52,829 nucleotides of DNA, from contig JBDSHG010000227.1 of assembly GCA_039918615.1 (NCBI GenBank), positions 1-52,829 of the forward strand. Reading direction: 5' to 3'. Under the pieces are notes generated by a model. That model saw nothing but the letters and a program-made list of their open reading frames with translations, did not search any database and was not told the DNA's origin. Made by a program: the position numbers and the translations under genes. Shown here piece after piece: positions 24,881 to 33,084 of the stretch (position 1 is its first letter; each line of letters begins with the position of its first letter). This stretch comes from FEN-1250 sp039918615 (GTDB taxonomy: Bacteria; Gemmatimonadota; Gemmatimonadetes; Gemmatimonadales; Gemmatimonadaceae).

Positions 24881-25098
24881 GACCGAATCTCGAGCGAATT
24901 CCCGACCCGAGGAATCATCGCCAGTGCGCCCACCGGACACGGCGCCACGCACTTCCGACACCCTGTGCAAATTGAATCGTCTATGAACAGACCCTCCCGT
25001 CTCATCCCGATCGCGCCGGGCGGACAGAGGGGCAAACACAGCCCGCAGGAATCACAGACATTCAGCTCTACGACCGCAATCTCGAGCGACTCCCGCAT
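24877..25098 (-). CDS. 2[4Fe-4S] ferredoxin
   Basis: A 73-residue ferredoxin with two complete cluster motifs: C15-x2-C18-x2-C21-x3-C25-P and C44-x2-C47-x2-C50-x3-C54-P. It is the likely electron donor for the reductase translated from the overlapping GTGA. Start ATG 25098 is preferred because GAGGA precedes it; a TTG at 25155 in the same frame has no ribosome binding site. Divergent from mreB; the 160 bases between hold the mreB promoter. Confidence 0.9.
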   Translation of the reverse strand: MRESLEIAVVELNVCDSCGLCLPLCPPGAIGMRREGLFIDDSICTGCRKCVAPCPVGALAMIPRVGNSLEIRS

Positions 25099-25159
25099 CC
25101 GTCCTCGCACGCTGGGATTGTGATGTCCGACACGCCCTAGGTTATGTCCAGTCAACGTC

Positions 25160-25188
25160 TTGCCGCAACTCAGGTGTGCGGCTAGCTT
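25160..25188 (+). promoter_or_regulatory. Probable promoter of the mreB operon
   Basis: TTGCCG (25160-25165), 17-base spacer, TAGCTT (25183-25188), about 70 bases before mreB. The -10 is identical to that of the rplM promoter, which strengthens the call. Confidence 0.55.
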
Positions 25189-25260
25189 AACCCCCGACCG
25201 TGCACTTTCCTACCTGCCGCCTACTGCGTTCCGCCAGGAATGCGAGATTGAACTCCTAGA

Positions 25261-26295
25261 ATGCGCTGGCCCTTCAAACCGGGTTCGCTGTTTCCCGCGA
25301 ACGCTATTGCCGTTGACCTCGGCACCGCGAACACCCTGATCTACGTCAAAGGCGAAGGAATCGTGCTCAATGAGCCGTCCGTCGTCGCCATCGATCGCGC
25401 CACCGGCAAGATCAAAGGGGTAGGTCTCGAAGCCAAACGCATGCTCGGCCGCACTCCCGAAGGCGTCATTGCGGTTCGCCCGATGAAGGACGGCGTCATC
25501 GCCGACTTCGACGTCACCGAAAAGATGCTCCGCTACTTCCTGACGCTGATCATCGACAACCACGTCTTCAAGGTGAAGCCGCGCGTCATCGTCTGCGTCC
25601 CCTCCGGCATCACCGAAGTCGAGAAGCGCGCCGTGCGCGACTCCGCACTCGGCGCCGGCGCGAAGGAAGTGTTCATGGTCGCGGAGCCGATGGCGGCCGC
25701 GATCGGCGTCGGACTTCCGGTCGAGACGCCCACGGGCAACATGGTCATCGACATTGGCGGCGGCACCACGGAGATCGCCGTTATCGCGCTCTCTGGAATC
25801 GTCAGCGACACCTCGATCCGCACCGGCGGCGACGAGCTCGATACCGCGATCGTGCAGTTCATGCGCAAGAACTACAATCTCCTCATCGGCGAGCCGACCG
25901 CGGAGCAGATCAAGATCCAGATCGGATCCGCGGCGCCCGTTGGCGAGGAGCGCGAGATGGAAGTGAAGGGACGCGATCTCGTCTCCGGAATTCCGAAGAC
26001 CGTGCGCGTGCACTCGAGCGAGATTCGCGAGGCGATTCAGGAGCCGATCCAGCAGATCGTCGACGCGGTCCGTCGCGCGCTGGAGATCACGCCGCCGGAG
26101 CTCGCGAGCGACATCGTCGACCGTGGCATCGTCATGACGGGCGGCGGCGCGCTGATTAGAGGCCTCGACCTCCTGCTGAGCCAGGAGACGAATCTGCCGA
26201 TTCACGTCGACGAGGATCCGCTCACCTGCGTCGTTCGCGGTACCGGGCGCATTCTGGACGACGAGGACAAGTACTGGTCGGTCCTGCAGACCTGA
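25261..26295 (+). CDS. mreB: Rod shape-determining protein MreB
   Basis: Actin-like filament protein, 344 residues, full length. ATP-site motifs: AVDLGTANTLIYVKGEGIVLNEPSVVA (phosphate 1), VIDIGGGTTEIAVIAL (phosphate 2) and IVMTGGGALIRGLD (adenosine). A short amphipathic-type N-terminus (MRWPFKPGSLF) could hold it on the membrane. First gene of mreBCD-mrdA-rodA, so the organism is expected to be rod-shaped. No clear Shine-Dalgarno directly before ATG. Confidence 0.97.
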   Translation: MRWPFKPGSLFPANAIAVDLGTANTLIYVKGEGIVLNEPSVVAIDRATGKIKGVGLEAKRMLGRTPEGVIAVRPMKDGVIADFDVTEKMLRYFLTLIIDNHVFKVKPRVIVCVPSGITEVEKRAVRDSALGAGAKEVFMVAEPMAAAIGVGLPVETPTGNMVIDIGGGTTEIAVIALSGIVSDTSIRTGGDELDTAIVQFMRKNYNLLIGEPTAEQIKIQIGSAAPVGEEREMEVKGRDLVSGIPKTVRVHSSEIREAIQEPIQQIVDAVRRALEITPPELASDIVDRGIVMTGGGALIRGLDLLLSQETNLPIHVDEDPLTCVVRGTGRILDDEDKYWSVLQT

Positions 26296-26301
26296 TCGCG
26301 C

Positions 26302-27285
26302 GTGCCCCCAAGCGCTCGCGCGTACAGCCGCAGGGACACCGTCCTGTTCGTCTCGTGCATCGTGGTTGCTCTCGCAGCGATCCAGCTTCCAGAGCACGTC
26401 CGCGATCCATTTGCCTCGGCGCTCCGCCGAACCATCCTCGCACCGTTCGTCTCGCTTCAGGGTGACGCCGAGCAGAGTCGTCGCTCCTGGTTGACGCGTG
26501 CAACGCGCGAGGCCCAGCGCGACAGCATCGCCCTTCGCGCGATGTCGCTCGACGCCTCTCTCGCCGACAACGACCGACTCCGCACGCTGCTCGGGCTCGG
26601 CGAAGCGCTGCGCTGGGGCTTCGTGCCGGCCGAGGTGCTGCAGGGACGCGGCGTGGGGGAGGAATACACCGTGGTGCTCTCCGCCGGCTCGAAGGCCGGC
26701 ATTCTCCCGTTCAGCCCCGTCGTCGCGCCCGAGGGGCTCGTCGGCATGGTGAAAAGCGTCGACCCGACGATGAGCATCGCGATCGCATGGGCGCACCCGG
26801 ACTTTCGCGTGAGCGCCATGGCCGTCGACGGCGGCGCCTTCGGCATCGTCGGCGCGCATCTCGGCGGCGAGCCGGAGCGATACCTCCTCGAGATGCGCGG
26901 TGTGCCGATGCGCAGCAATCTCAAGCCCGGCGCGCTCATCGTCAGCTCGGGTCTCGGCGGCACGTTCCCGCGCGGTATCCCCGTCGGCACGGTGATCGCC
27001 GAGATGAAGACGTCGGAGCTGTGGGCGCGCACGTATCTACTTCGTCCCGCCGTCGCACCGGCGGATGTCGCCGACGTGATGGTGCTGCTCCCCGCGCGCA
27101 CGACGGCGGGCGTACAGACCGTGTGGAAAGTAGGGCTGTTTGCCGATTCGGCGGTGAAGAGCATCGTTGCCGCAGGGGACTCGCTGGCGCGGCTGAAGGC
27201 GCACAAGGATTCGCTTGCGATGCCGCGCGACACGACCGTGCGACGCGACAGCGAGGGCGCCGCTACGATGACGGCTACTCCATGA
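26302..27285 (+). CDS. mreC: Rod shape-determining protein MreC
   Basis: Periplasmic scaffold of the elongasome, 327 residues. One N-terminal membrane helix (about 13-30), a short coiled coil (SLDASLADNDRLRTLLGLGEALR) and two beta-barrel domains containing VVLSAGSKAGILPFSPV, then GLGGTFPRGIPVGTV. GTG 26302, six bases after the mreB stop. A tail of about 40 residues, charged and Ala/Thr-rich, extends past the usual end. Overlaps mreD by four bases (ATGA). Confidence 0.94.
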   Translation: MPPSARAYSRRDTVLFVSCIVVALAAIQLPEHVRDPFASALRRTILAPFVSLQGDAEQSRRSWLTRATREAQRDSIALRAMSLDASLADNDRLRTLLGLGEALRWGFVPAEVLQGRGVGEEYTVVLSAGSKAGILPFSPVVAPEGLVGMVKSVDPTMSIAIAWAHPDFRVSAMAVDGGAFGIVGAHLGGEPERYLLEMRGVPMRSNLKPGALIVSSGLGGTFPRGIPVGTVIAEMKTSELWARTYLLRPAVAPADVADVMVLLPARTTAGVQTVWKVGLFADSAVKSIVAAGDSLARLKAHKDSLAMPRDTTVRRDSEGAATMTATP

Positions 27286-27770
27286 GACCGACAGATTTTT
27301 TCCGCACACTGATCGCCTTCGTCATTCTGGTGATGCTGCACTACACCCTGCGCCCGCTGCTGGGGTGGCGCGCAGGGCCGGACTTCCTCGTGATCGCGAC
27401 ATTACTCGTCGCGATTCGCGTGCGCCCGGGAGCAGCCGCGCTGATCGGTCTGTGTGTGGGTCTCGTTTCCGACTCGGTCGACGTCCACGTCTTCGGCGCT
27501 GGTGCGCTCGCCATGTGCGCGATCGGCTTCTCCGCGTCACGGCTCAAAGCAGTCTTCTTCGCCGACGATGTACTCCTCAACGCGCTCTTCTTCTTTCTCG
27601 GCAAGTGGGCGTTCGACGTCATCTTCGTGCTCGCCGGCCATCGCGGTGACTTCGGACAAATCGCGATCCAGCTCTTCGTCTGGTCACCGCTCACCGCGGC
27701 CGTCACCGCGCTCTTCGGGCTGGTGACACTCCTCATTCTGCGTCCCGTGCTCCGCGCGTCACCGACGTGA
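27282..27770 (+). CDS. mreD: Rod shape-determining protein MreD
   Basis: 162-residue membrane protein with about five helices and the MreD-like segment GLCVGLVSDSVDVHVFGAGAL. Assigned as MreD from size, topology and location between mreC and the PBP2 gene; sequence conservation in this family is low. ATG overlaps the mreC TGA and its own stop overlaps the PBP2 GTG. Confidence 0.85.
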   Translation: MRPTDFFRTLIAFVILVMLHYTLRPLLGWRAGPDFLVIATLLVAIRVRPGAAALIGLCVGLVSDSVDVHVFGAGALAMCAIGFSASRLKAVFFADDVLLNALFFFLGKWAFDVIFVLAGHRGDFGQIAIQLFVWSPLTAAVTALFGLVTLLILRPVLRASPT

Positions 27771-29542
27771 GCTTCCATCCCAACGAGATAGCGCGAAGGG
27801 CCCGTATCGCCTCCTGGGCACTCGTGGGGATTTTTGCGGTATTGCTCAGCGCGTTCTTCAAGACGCAGGTCGTCAACTACGCAAAGTACTCGCAGCAGTC
27901 GGAGACCAACCGTCTGCGCGAGGTGCCGCTCCCCGCGCCGCGCGGAATCATCTACGACCGGAACAACCAGGTCATCGCCGAGAATGTGCCGGGGTACGCG
28001 GTGTCGATCCTGTCGGCCAGCGCGGACTCGTTGCGCGCGGCGCTCACACGCCTCTCGGCGATCATTCCGATCTCCCCCGAGCAGATCGATCTCTCCATAC
28101 GGCGATACTCGCACGCGCGCAATCGCCCCGTCGCGGTGCTCGCCGACGCATCGTTCGACGTCGTCTCGGTGCTCGAGGAGCGGCGAATAGACTTCCCGGG
28201 GCTGATCATTCAGTCGGCGCCGAAGCGCTACTATCCCGACGGCGCCGCAGTCGCATCGTTCGTCGGATATGTCGGCGAGGTTACCGAGACCGAGCTCACG
28301 AATCCGCGTTACCTCGGCTACAAGACCGGGCAGTCGGTCGGAAAGAACGGGCTCGAGCGCCAGTACGAGACGCGCCTGCGCGGACGCGAAGGCGTGCGCT
28401 ACGTGGAGGTCGATGCGCTGGGGCGCGTGGTGCGCGAAGCCGGTGCGCGCGAGGAGGTCGCGGCGCAACCGGCGGCCCCGCTCTATACGAACATCGACAT
28501 GCCGCTCCAGCGTTTCATGGCTGGGATCTTCAGCGACTCGCTGCAGGGCGGAGCGATCGCCATCGACCCAAGGACCGGCGGCGTGCTCGCGATGTACTCG
28601 GCGCCGAGCTACGACCCGAACCGCTTCGTCGGCGGAATTCCGCCCGAGCTCTGGAAGGCGCTCAATACCGATCCGGGAAAACCGCTCTTCAACAAGGTGA
28701 CGCAGGCCCGCTATCCCCCCGGCTCGACGTGGAAGCTCGCGACGGCCACGGTGGCGCTGCAGCGCGGGCTCGTCACGCTCAACGATCGGATGCCCGTCGC
28801 GTGCACGGGCGGCTATCAGTTCGGCAATCGCTACTTCAGGTGCTGGGAGCCGAAGGGGCACGGCAGCCTGACGCTGGCCGAGGCGATCGAGAAATCATGC
28901 GATGTGTACTTCTATCAGCTCGGGCTCAAGATCGGGCTCTCGAATCTCGTCGCGGGTGGAATCAAGCTCGGCGCGCGAGAGAAGACGGCCATCGATCTCC
29001 CCGACGAAGCGCGTTCGATATTCCCGTACGACAACGTGTCCAACTATTACACGCGAAAGTACGGAAAGAATGGATGGAGCCAGGCGGTCGTGCTCAATCT
29101 GTCGATCGGACAGGGAGAGAATGCGCAGACGATCGTGAACATGGCGCGCTTCTACACCGCGCTCGCGACGGACGGCAGCGCGGCGCGCCCCGAGGTCGCG
29201 CGCGACAAGCCGGAGCGCACGCAGATCCTCTCGCTCTCGGCAGAGCAGCTCGCGGGGCTGCGCGCCGCGCTCGCGGGCGTGATCTCGAACGGAACGGCGG
29301 GGAGCGCGCGCATCCAGGGCGTCGTGCTCGCGGGAAAGACGGGCACGGCGCAGAACTCGGAGGATCCCGTGCACAACCACGCCTGGTTCGTCGGCTACGC
29401 GCCCGCGGGTGATCCAAAGATCGTCGTTGCGGTAATGCTGGAGTTCGGCGGACATGGTACGCGCGCCGCACGGATTGCTTCGAAGATCATTCAGTCGTAT
29501 CTGCACGTGGAGCCGACCACGCTGATCAACACCGACGGCTGA
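27767..29542 (+). CDS. mrdA: Penicillin-binding protein 2 (elongation transpeptidase)
   Basis: Class B PBP, 591 residues: short cytoplasmic part, one membrane helix (about 16-33), pedestal domain with APRGIIYDRNNQVIAENVPGY, then the transpeptidase domain with S320-x-x-K323 (PGSTWK), S377-C-D379 (SxN-type motif with Asp) and K524-T-G (AGKTGTAQ). It crosslinks peptidoglycan with RodA, whose gene overlaps by one base. GTG start inside the mreD stop. Confidence 0.96.
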   Translation: MSFHPNEIARRARIASWALVGIFAVLLSAFFKTQVVNYAKYSQQSETNRLREVPLPAPRGIIYDRNNQVIAENVPGYAVSILSASADSLRAALTRLSAIIPISPEQIDLSIRRYSHARNRPVAVLADASFDVVSVLEERRIDFPGLIIQSAPKRYYPDGAAVASFVGYVGEVTETELTNPRYLGYKTGQSVGKNGLERQYETRLRGREGVRYVEVDALGRVVREAGAREEVAAQPAAPLYTNIDMPLQRFMAGIFSDSLQGGAIAIDPRTGGVLAMYSAPSYDPNRFVGGIPPELWKALNTDPGKPLFNKVTQARYPPGSTWKLATATVALQRGLVTLNDRMPVACTGGYQFGNRYFRCWEPKGHGSLTLAEAIEKSCDVYFYQLGLKIGLSNLVAGGIKLGAREKTAIDLPDEARSIFPYDNVSNYYTRKYGKNGWSQAVVLNLSIGQGENAQTIVNMARFYTALATDGSAARPEVARDKPERTQILSLSAEQLAGLRAALAGVISNGTAGSARIQGVVLAGKTGTAQNSEDPVHNHAWFVGYAPAGDPKIVVAVMLEFGGHGTRAARIASKIIQSYLHVEPTTLINTDG

Positions 29543-30789
29543 TGCGCCGCCTCGTCGCCGATTATCCACTGATCCTCGTAGCGCTGCTGCTGTCGTGTTT
29601 CGGCCTCGCGATGGTGTATTCCGCCGGGCAGACGGACATCCCGACGGCCGCCACGCACGCGTGGATGGCGCAGATTCGCTGGGTGATTCTCTCCATTGGG
29701 CTCGCCTACGCAGTGAGTCGGGCATCGGTTCGCTTCTTCGAGTGGGCCGCGCTTCCGCTTTACATTGGCACGTGCCTCCTGCTCCTTGGCCTGCTCAAGT
29801 TCGGCGGCGGTGCAGGTGATGCGGCGAGCTCCAAGAGCTGGCTCGTCATCGCCGGCCATCGGCTCGGACAACCGGCGGAGCTCGCGAAGGTCGCGGTGAT
29901 CCTCATGCTGGCGCGCGAGCTGGGAGCGCGGCGCGAGGCGCCGCGTTCGCTGCTGGAGCTGTGGAAGCCGGCGGTGGTCGTGGGCGTTCCGTGGCTGCTC
30001 ATCATGCTGCAGCCCGATCTCGGCAGCGGCATGGTGTTCATCGGGATCTTCTTCGCGATGCTGTTCTGGAGTGGCGTGCCGCTGCCGCTGCTGATCCTGA
30101 TTGCGTCGCCGGCGGTGAGCCTCGTGCTCGCCTTCAACACGAGTCTGTGGGGGGCGTGGTTTCTCGCGCTGCTCGCGCTCGTACTCTGGTATCGCCCGTA
30201 CATGTGGGAGGGCGTGACGCTGATGCTGGCGAACGTCTTCATGGGCGTGCTTGCGCCGATCCTGTGGGAACGGCTCGCGCCGTACCAGCGGCATCGCTTG
30301 CAGGTCTTTCTCGATCCTTCCATCGATCCGCGCAACTCCGGATGGCACGTCATCCAGTCGCAGGTCGCGATCGGGTCGGGCGGATGGATTGGAAAAGGAT
30401 TTCTCGCCGGCACCCAGAAGCGCCTCGCCTTCCTCCCCGAGCAGCACACCGATTTCATCTTCGCGGTGGTCGGCGAAGAGCTCGGACTGCTCGGAGTCAC
30501 CGTCGCGCTGTCGCTCTTCCTCTTTCTCGTCCTGCGCGCGGTGCGCATCGCGTCGAATGCGAACGACTCGTTTGGCAGTCTCGTCGCTTTCGGGCTGGCG
30601 GCAAGCTGGCTCGTGCACGTGTCGGTGAACGTCGGCATGACGCTCAACCTCATGCCGATTACGGGGATTCCGCTTCCATTTTTCAGTTACGGCGGGTCGT
30701 TCATGCTGGCGTGCTGGCTCTCGATCGGGCTGATGACGCGGATCTCGAGCGAGGGACGTGGCGGACGAGTAGGAGAGCTCGCGATCTAG
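29542..30789 (+). CDS. rodA: Rod shape-determining protein RodA (SEDS glycosyltransferase)
   Basis: Peptidoglycan polymerase of the SEDS family, 415 residues with about ten membrane helices. Characteristic motifs: AMVYSAGQTD near the N-terminus, LQPDLGSGMVF, the loop GWHVIQSQVAIGSGGWIGKGF, FLPEQHTDFIFAVVGEELGL and PLPFFSYGGSFM. Partner of the PBP2 encoded immediately upstream. Last gene of the elongasome cluster; a 71-base gap with its own promoter then leads to accD. Confidence 0.95.
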   Translation: MRRLVADYPLILVALLLSCFGLAMVYSAGQTDIPTAATHAWMAQIRWVILSIGLAYAVSRASVRFFEWAALPLYIGTCLLLLGLLKFGGGAGDAASSKSWLVIAGHRLGQPAELAKVAVILMLARELGARREAPRSLLELWKPAVVVGVPWLLIMLQPDLGSGMVFIGIFFAMLFWSGVPLPLLILIASPAVSLVLAFNTSLWGAWFLALLALVLWYRPYMWEGVTLMLANVFMGVLAPILWERLAPYQRHRLQVFLDPSIDPRNSGWHVIQSQVAIGSGGWIGKGFLAGTQKRLAFLPEQHTDFIFAVVGEELGLLGVTVALSLFLFLVLRAVRIASNANDSFGSLVAFGLAASWLVHVSVNVGMTLNLMPITGIPLPFFSYGGSFMLACWLSIGLMTRISSEGRGGRVGELAI

Positions 30790-30825
30790 CCGTTCGTGCA
30801 GCGTAGGAGGCGGTCGCTGCCCAGC

Positions 30826-30854
30826 TTGCCCGAAGCTGACCAATCGGCCAGATT
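30826..30854 (+). promoter_or_regulatory. Promoter of accD, apparently leaderless
   Basis: TTGCCC (30826-30831), 17-base spacer, CAGATT (30849-30854), then only six bases before ATG 30861. No Shine-Dalgarno is present, so transcription would begin at or next to the start codon. Confidence 0.5.
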
Positions 30855-30860
30855 TCCCGA

Positions 30861-31724
30861 ATGGCTTGGTTTCGTAAAGAGCGGAAGCCCCGGCAGCCGC
30901 GACGCGAAAAATTGGAGATCCCGCCCGATGCGTGGGAGAAGTGCGAGGCGTGCGGGCACACGGATCTCAGAGAGAAGTTCATCCGCAATCTCAATGTCTG
31001 CCCGAACTGCGACTTTCATCGTCGCATTCGTGCGGTGGATTACGTCAATCTGTTGCTCGACGACAACAGCTATGACGAGCTCGATGTCGACATCCGCTCG
31101 GTCGATCCGCTCTCCTTTCCCGAGTATCCGGCACGCCTGAAAAAGGCGCTCGCCAATGCGGGAGACTACGACGCGCTGATGTCCGTCTCCGGGAATCTCG
31201 GCGGGATGCCGATCAACCTCGGCGTCATGGACTTTGCATTCATGGGCGGCTCGATGGGATCCGTCGTTGGAGCGAAGATCGCGCGCCTCGGCCAGCGCTC
31301 GCTCGAGCGCAAATATCCGCTCGTGCTCATCTCGGCGTCCGGCGGCGCTCGCATGCAGGAGGGGGTGCTGTCACTCATGCAGATGGCAAAGACCTCTGCG
31401 CTGCTCGCACAGCTGGCGGAGCGGCGCATTCCCTACGTCTCGATCCTCACGAATCCGACGACGGGCGGCGTCAGCGCCAGCTTCGCAATGCTGGGCGATG
31501 CGATCGTGGCGGAGCCGGGGGCGGTGATCGGCTTCGCGGGTCCGCGCGTGATCAAGCAGACGATTGGGCAGGATCTGCCAGAGGGCTTCCAGACGGCGGA
31601 GTTCCTGCTCGATCATGGAATGCTCGACGTCGTGTCGCATAGGCGCGATCTGAAGAGCTCCGTAGGCGGGCTGCTGCGGCACATGAGCGGACAGCCCGCC
31701 GCGACGAGTTGGGTGTCGCCCTGA
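30861..31724 (+). CDS. accD: Acetyl-CoA carboxylase carboxyltransferase subunit beta
   Basis: Carboxyltransferase beta of the heteromeric acetyl-CoA carboxylase, first step of fatty acid synthesis; 287 residues. The N-terminal zinc ribbon has C28, C31, C47 and C50. The crotonase core shows NLGGMPINLGVMDFAFMGGSMGSVVG and SASGGARMQEG. No accA is in the window. Distinct from the PccB-like subunit at the left edge, which lacks a zinc ribbon. Confidence 0.96.
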   Translation: MAWFRKERKPRQPRREKLEIPPDAWEKCEACGHTDLREKFIRNLNVCPNCDFHRRIRAVDYVNLLLDDNSYDELDVDIRSVDPLSFPEYPARLKKALANAGDYDALMSVSGNLGGMPINLGVMDFAFMGGSMGSVVGAKIARLGQRSLERKYPLVLISASGGARMQEGVLSLMQMAKTSALLAQLAERRIPYVSILTNPTTGGVSASFAMLGDAIVAEPGAVIGFAGPRVIKQTIGQDLPEGFQTAEFLLDHGMLDVVSHRRDLKSSVGGLLRHMSGQPAATSWVSP

Positions 31725-31763
31725 TCGACGCTGGCTTCGCGGCGCGCTCGCCGCGTACGATGG

Positions 31764-31772
31764 TGCTAGTTT
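31764..31772 (+). promoter_or_regulatory. Extended -10 of folC, apparently leaderless
   Basis: TGC-TAGTTT (31764-31772) is an extended -10 element seven bases before ATG 31780. A matching -35 is not evident, which is typical for extended -10 promoters. No Shine-Dalgarno. Confidence 0.4.
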
Positions 31773-31779
31773 AGCGCGA

Positions 31780-33075
31780 ATGAACGAGTCGTCCGGAACG
31801 TCCGCCTACGCAATCGCGCTGGACTATCTCTTCGCGCGTGTCTCGGGCGGATGGAAGATGGGGCTCGAGCGCACCGCCGAGCTGCTGTCGCTCCTCGGTG
31901 ATCCGCATACGCGCGTGCGAGCCTTCCACGTCGCGGGGACGAACGGGAAGGGGAGTGTCATCAGTACACTCGAGGCGCTGCTGCGCGGACTCGGCCTTCG
32001 CGTCGGCAAGTACACATCGCCGCATCTCATCGATTTCCGCGAGCGCATCGCCGTGAATGGCGTGCCGATGAGCGAGGACGACGTCGTGGAGTTCATCGAG
32101 CGGTGGACGCCAGATGTCGAGCGCCTCGGCGCGACATTCTTCGAGGCGACGACGGCGATGGCCTTCGATCACTTCGTGCGCGAGAGGGTAGACGTTGCGG
32201 TAATCGAGGTTGGGCTCGGCGGACGGCTCGACAGCACGAACGTCATCACCCCTGTTGCCGCCGGCGTGTCGTCGATCGGCATCGACCACGTGCAGTACCT
32301 CGGCGACACGCTGGAGCTCATCGCGCGAGAGAAGGCGGGAATTTTCAAGCGCGGCGTGCCCGCGATCATCGGCGAGGGCGATCCGAAGCTGCGCGCATTT
32401 CTCGTCGAGCTCGCGTACGAGGCGGGTGCGACGCCCGTGCGTCCTGTGGCGGACGAGTGGACGGTATCCGGGATCTCGGTCTCGCTCGAGGGAACGCGCT
32501 TCACACTGCGCACGGAGCGAGGGGAGCAGAAGCTGCGCACACCGCTCATCGGCAGGCATCAGGCGATGAACGCGGCGACGGCGCTGTCGATGATCGAGAG
32601 TGCAGGGCCGCCCTACGCCGCGGCCGCGCTCCATCCGCAGGCGGCGCTCGATCGCGTGCGCATCGCGGGGCGCTTCCAGAGCGTGGGCTCGATCATCTTC
32701 GATGTCGCGCACAACCCCGCGGGATGTGCGGTGCTCTGCGAGACGCTGGAGGCGGTGAAGCCGGCGCGACCGGTCACCTGCCTGATGACGGCGCTTCGCG
32801 ACAAGGACTGGAAGGCGATGATGATGACGCTCGCGCCGCTGGTCGATCGCTTCGTGCTTGCATCGCCGCCAAGCGTGCCGGCGGATCGCGCGTGGCCGAT
32901 GGAGGAGGCGCTGGCATTCGCGATTCAGCAGGGCTGGCAGGCGACGGCGGAGCCGGACTTCGAAGACGCGCTCGCGGACGCGCGCACCGGGAGCGGAACG
33001 ACGCTGATCACCGGCTCTTTTCACACTGTTGGCGACGCCATGGCGCGCTTGCAGGTGTCTCCGCTCGTTGCGTAG
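31780..33075 (+). CDS. folC: Folylpolyglutamate synthase / dihydrofolate synthase
   Basis: Mur-ligase-family enzyme adding glutamate to (dihydro)folate, 431 residues. P-loop GTNGKGSV with K57; YTSPHLIDFRERI folate-side motif; IEVGLGGRLDSTNV; GIDHVQYLGDTLELIAREKAGIFK; C-terminal FDVAHNPAG. Full length. Preceded by an extended -10 and without a Shine-Dalgarno; followed closely by hisS. Confidence 0.94.
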   Translation: MNESSGTSAYAIALDYLFARVSGGWKMGLERTAELLSLLGDPHTRVRAFHVAGTNGKGSVISTLEALLRGLGLRVGKYTSPHLIDFRERIAVNGVPMSEDDVVEFIERWTPDVERLGATFFEATTAMAFDHFVRERVDVAVIEVGLGGRLDSTNVITPVAAGVSSIGIDHVQYLGDTLELIAREKAGIFKRGVPAIIGEGDPKLRAFLVELAYEAGATPVRPVADEWTVSGISVSLEGTRFTLRTERGEQKLRTPLIGRHQAMNAATALSMIESAGPPYAAAALHPQAALDRVRIAGRFQSVGSIIFDVAHNPAGCAVLCETLEAVKPARPVTCLMTALRDKDWKAMMMTLAPLVDRFVLASPPSVPADRAWPMEEALAFAIQQGWQATAEPDFEDALADARTGSGTTLITGSFHTVGDAMARLQVSPLVA

Positions 33076-33078
33076 ATT
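33049..33078 (+). promoter_or_regulatory. Promoter of hisS, apparently leaderless
   Basis: TTGCAG (33049-33054), 18-base spacer, TAGATT (33073-33078), then six bases to ATG 33085. The -35 lies inside folC. No Shine-Dalgarno before the start. Confidence 0.5.
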
Positions 33079-33084
33079 CCCTTG

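Noticed and set aside
24881..25039. N-terminal extension of the reductase gene to 25039
   Set aside because: Would run through the ferredoxin gene in another frame; residues there are unlike the family, and GTG 24880 gives a GTGA coupling.
25210..26859. 549-codon minus-strand frame over mreB and mreC
   Set aside because: Asp/His/Arg-rich complement of mreB; no recognisable family.
27341..28861. 506-codon minus-strand frame over mreD and mrdA
   Set aside because: Complement of clearly assigned genes; no motif.
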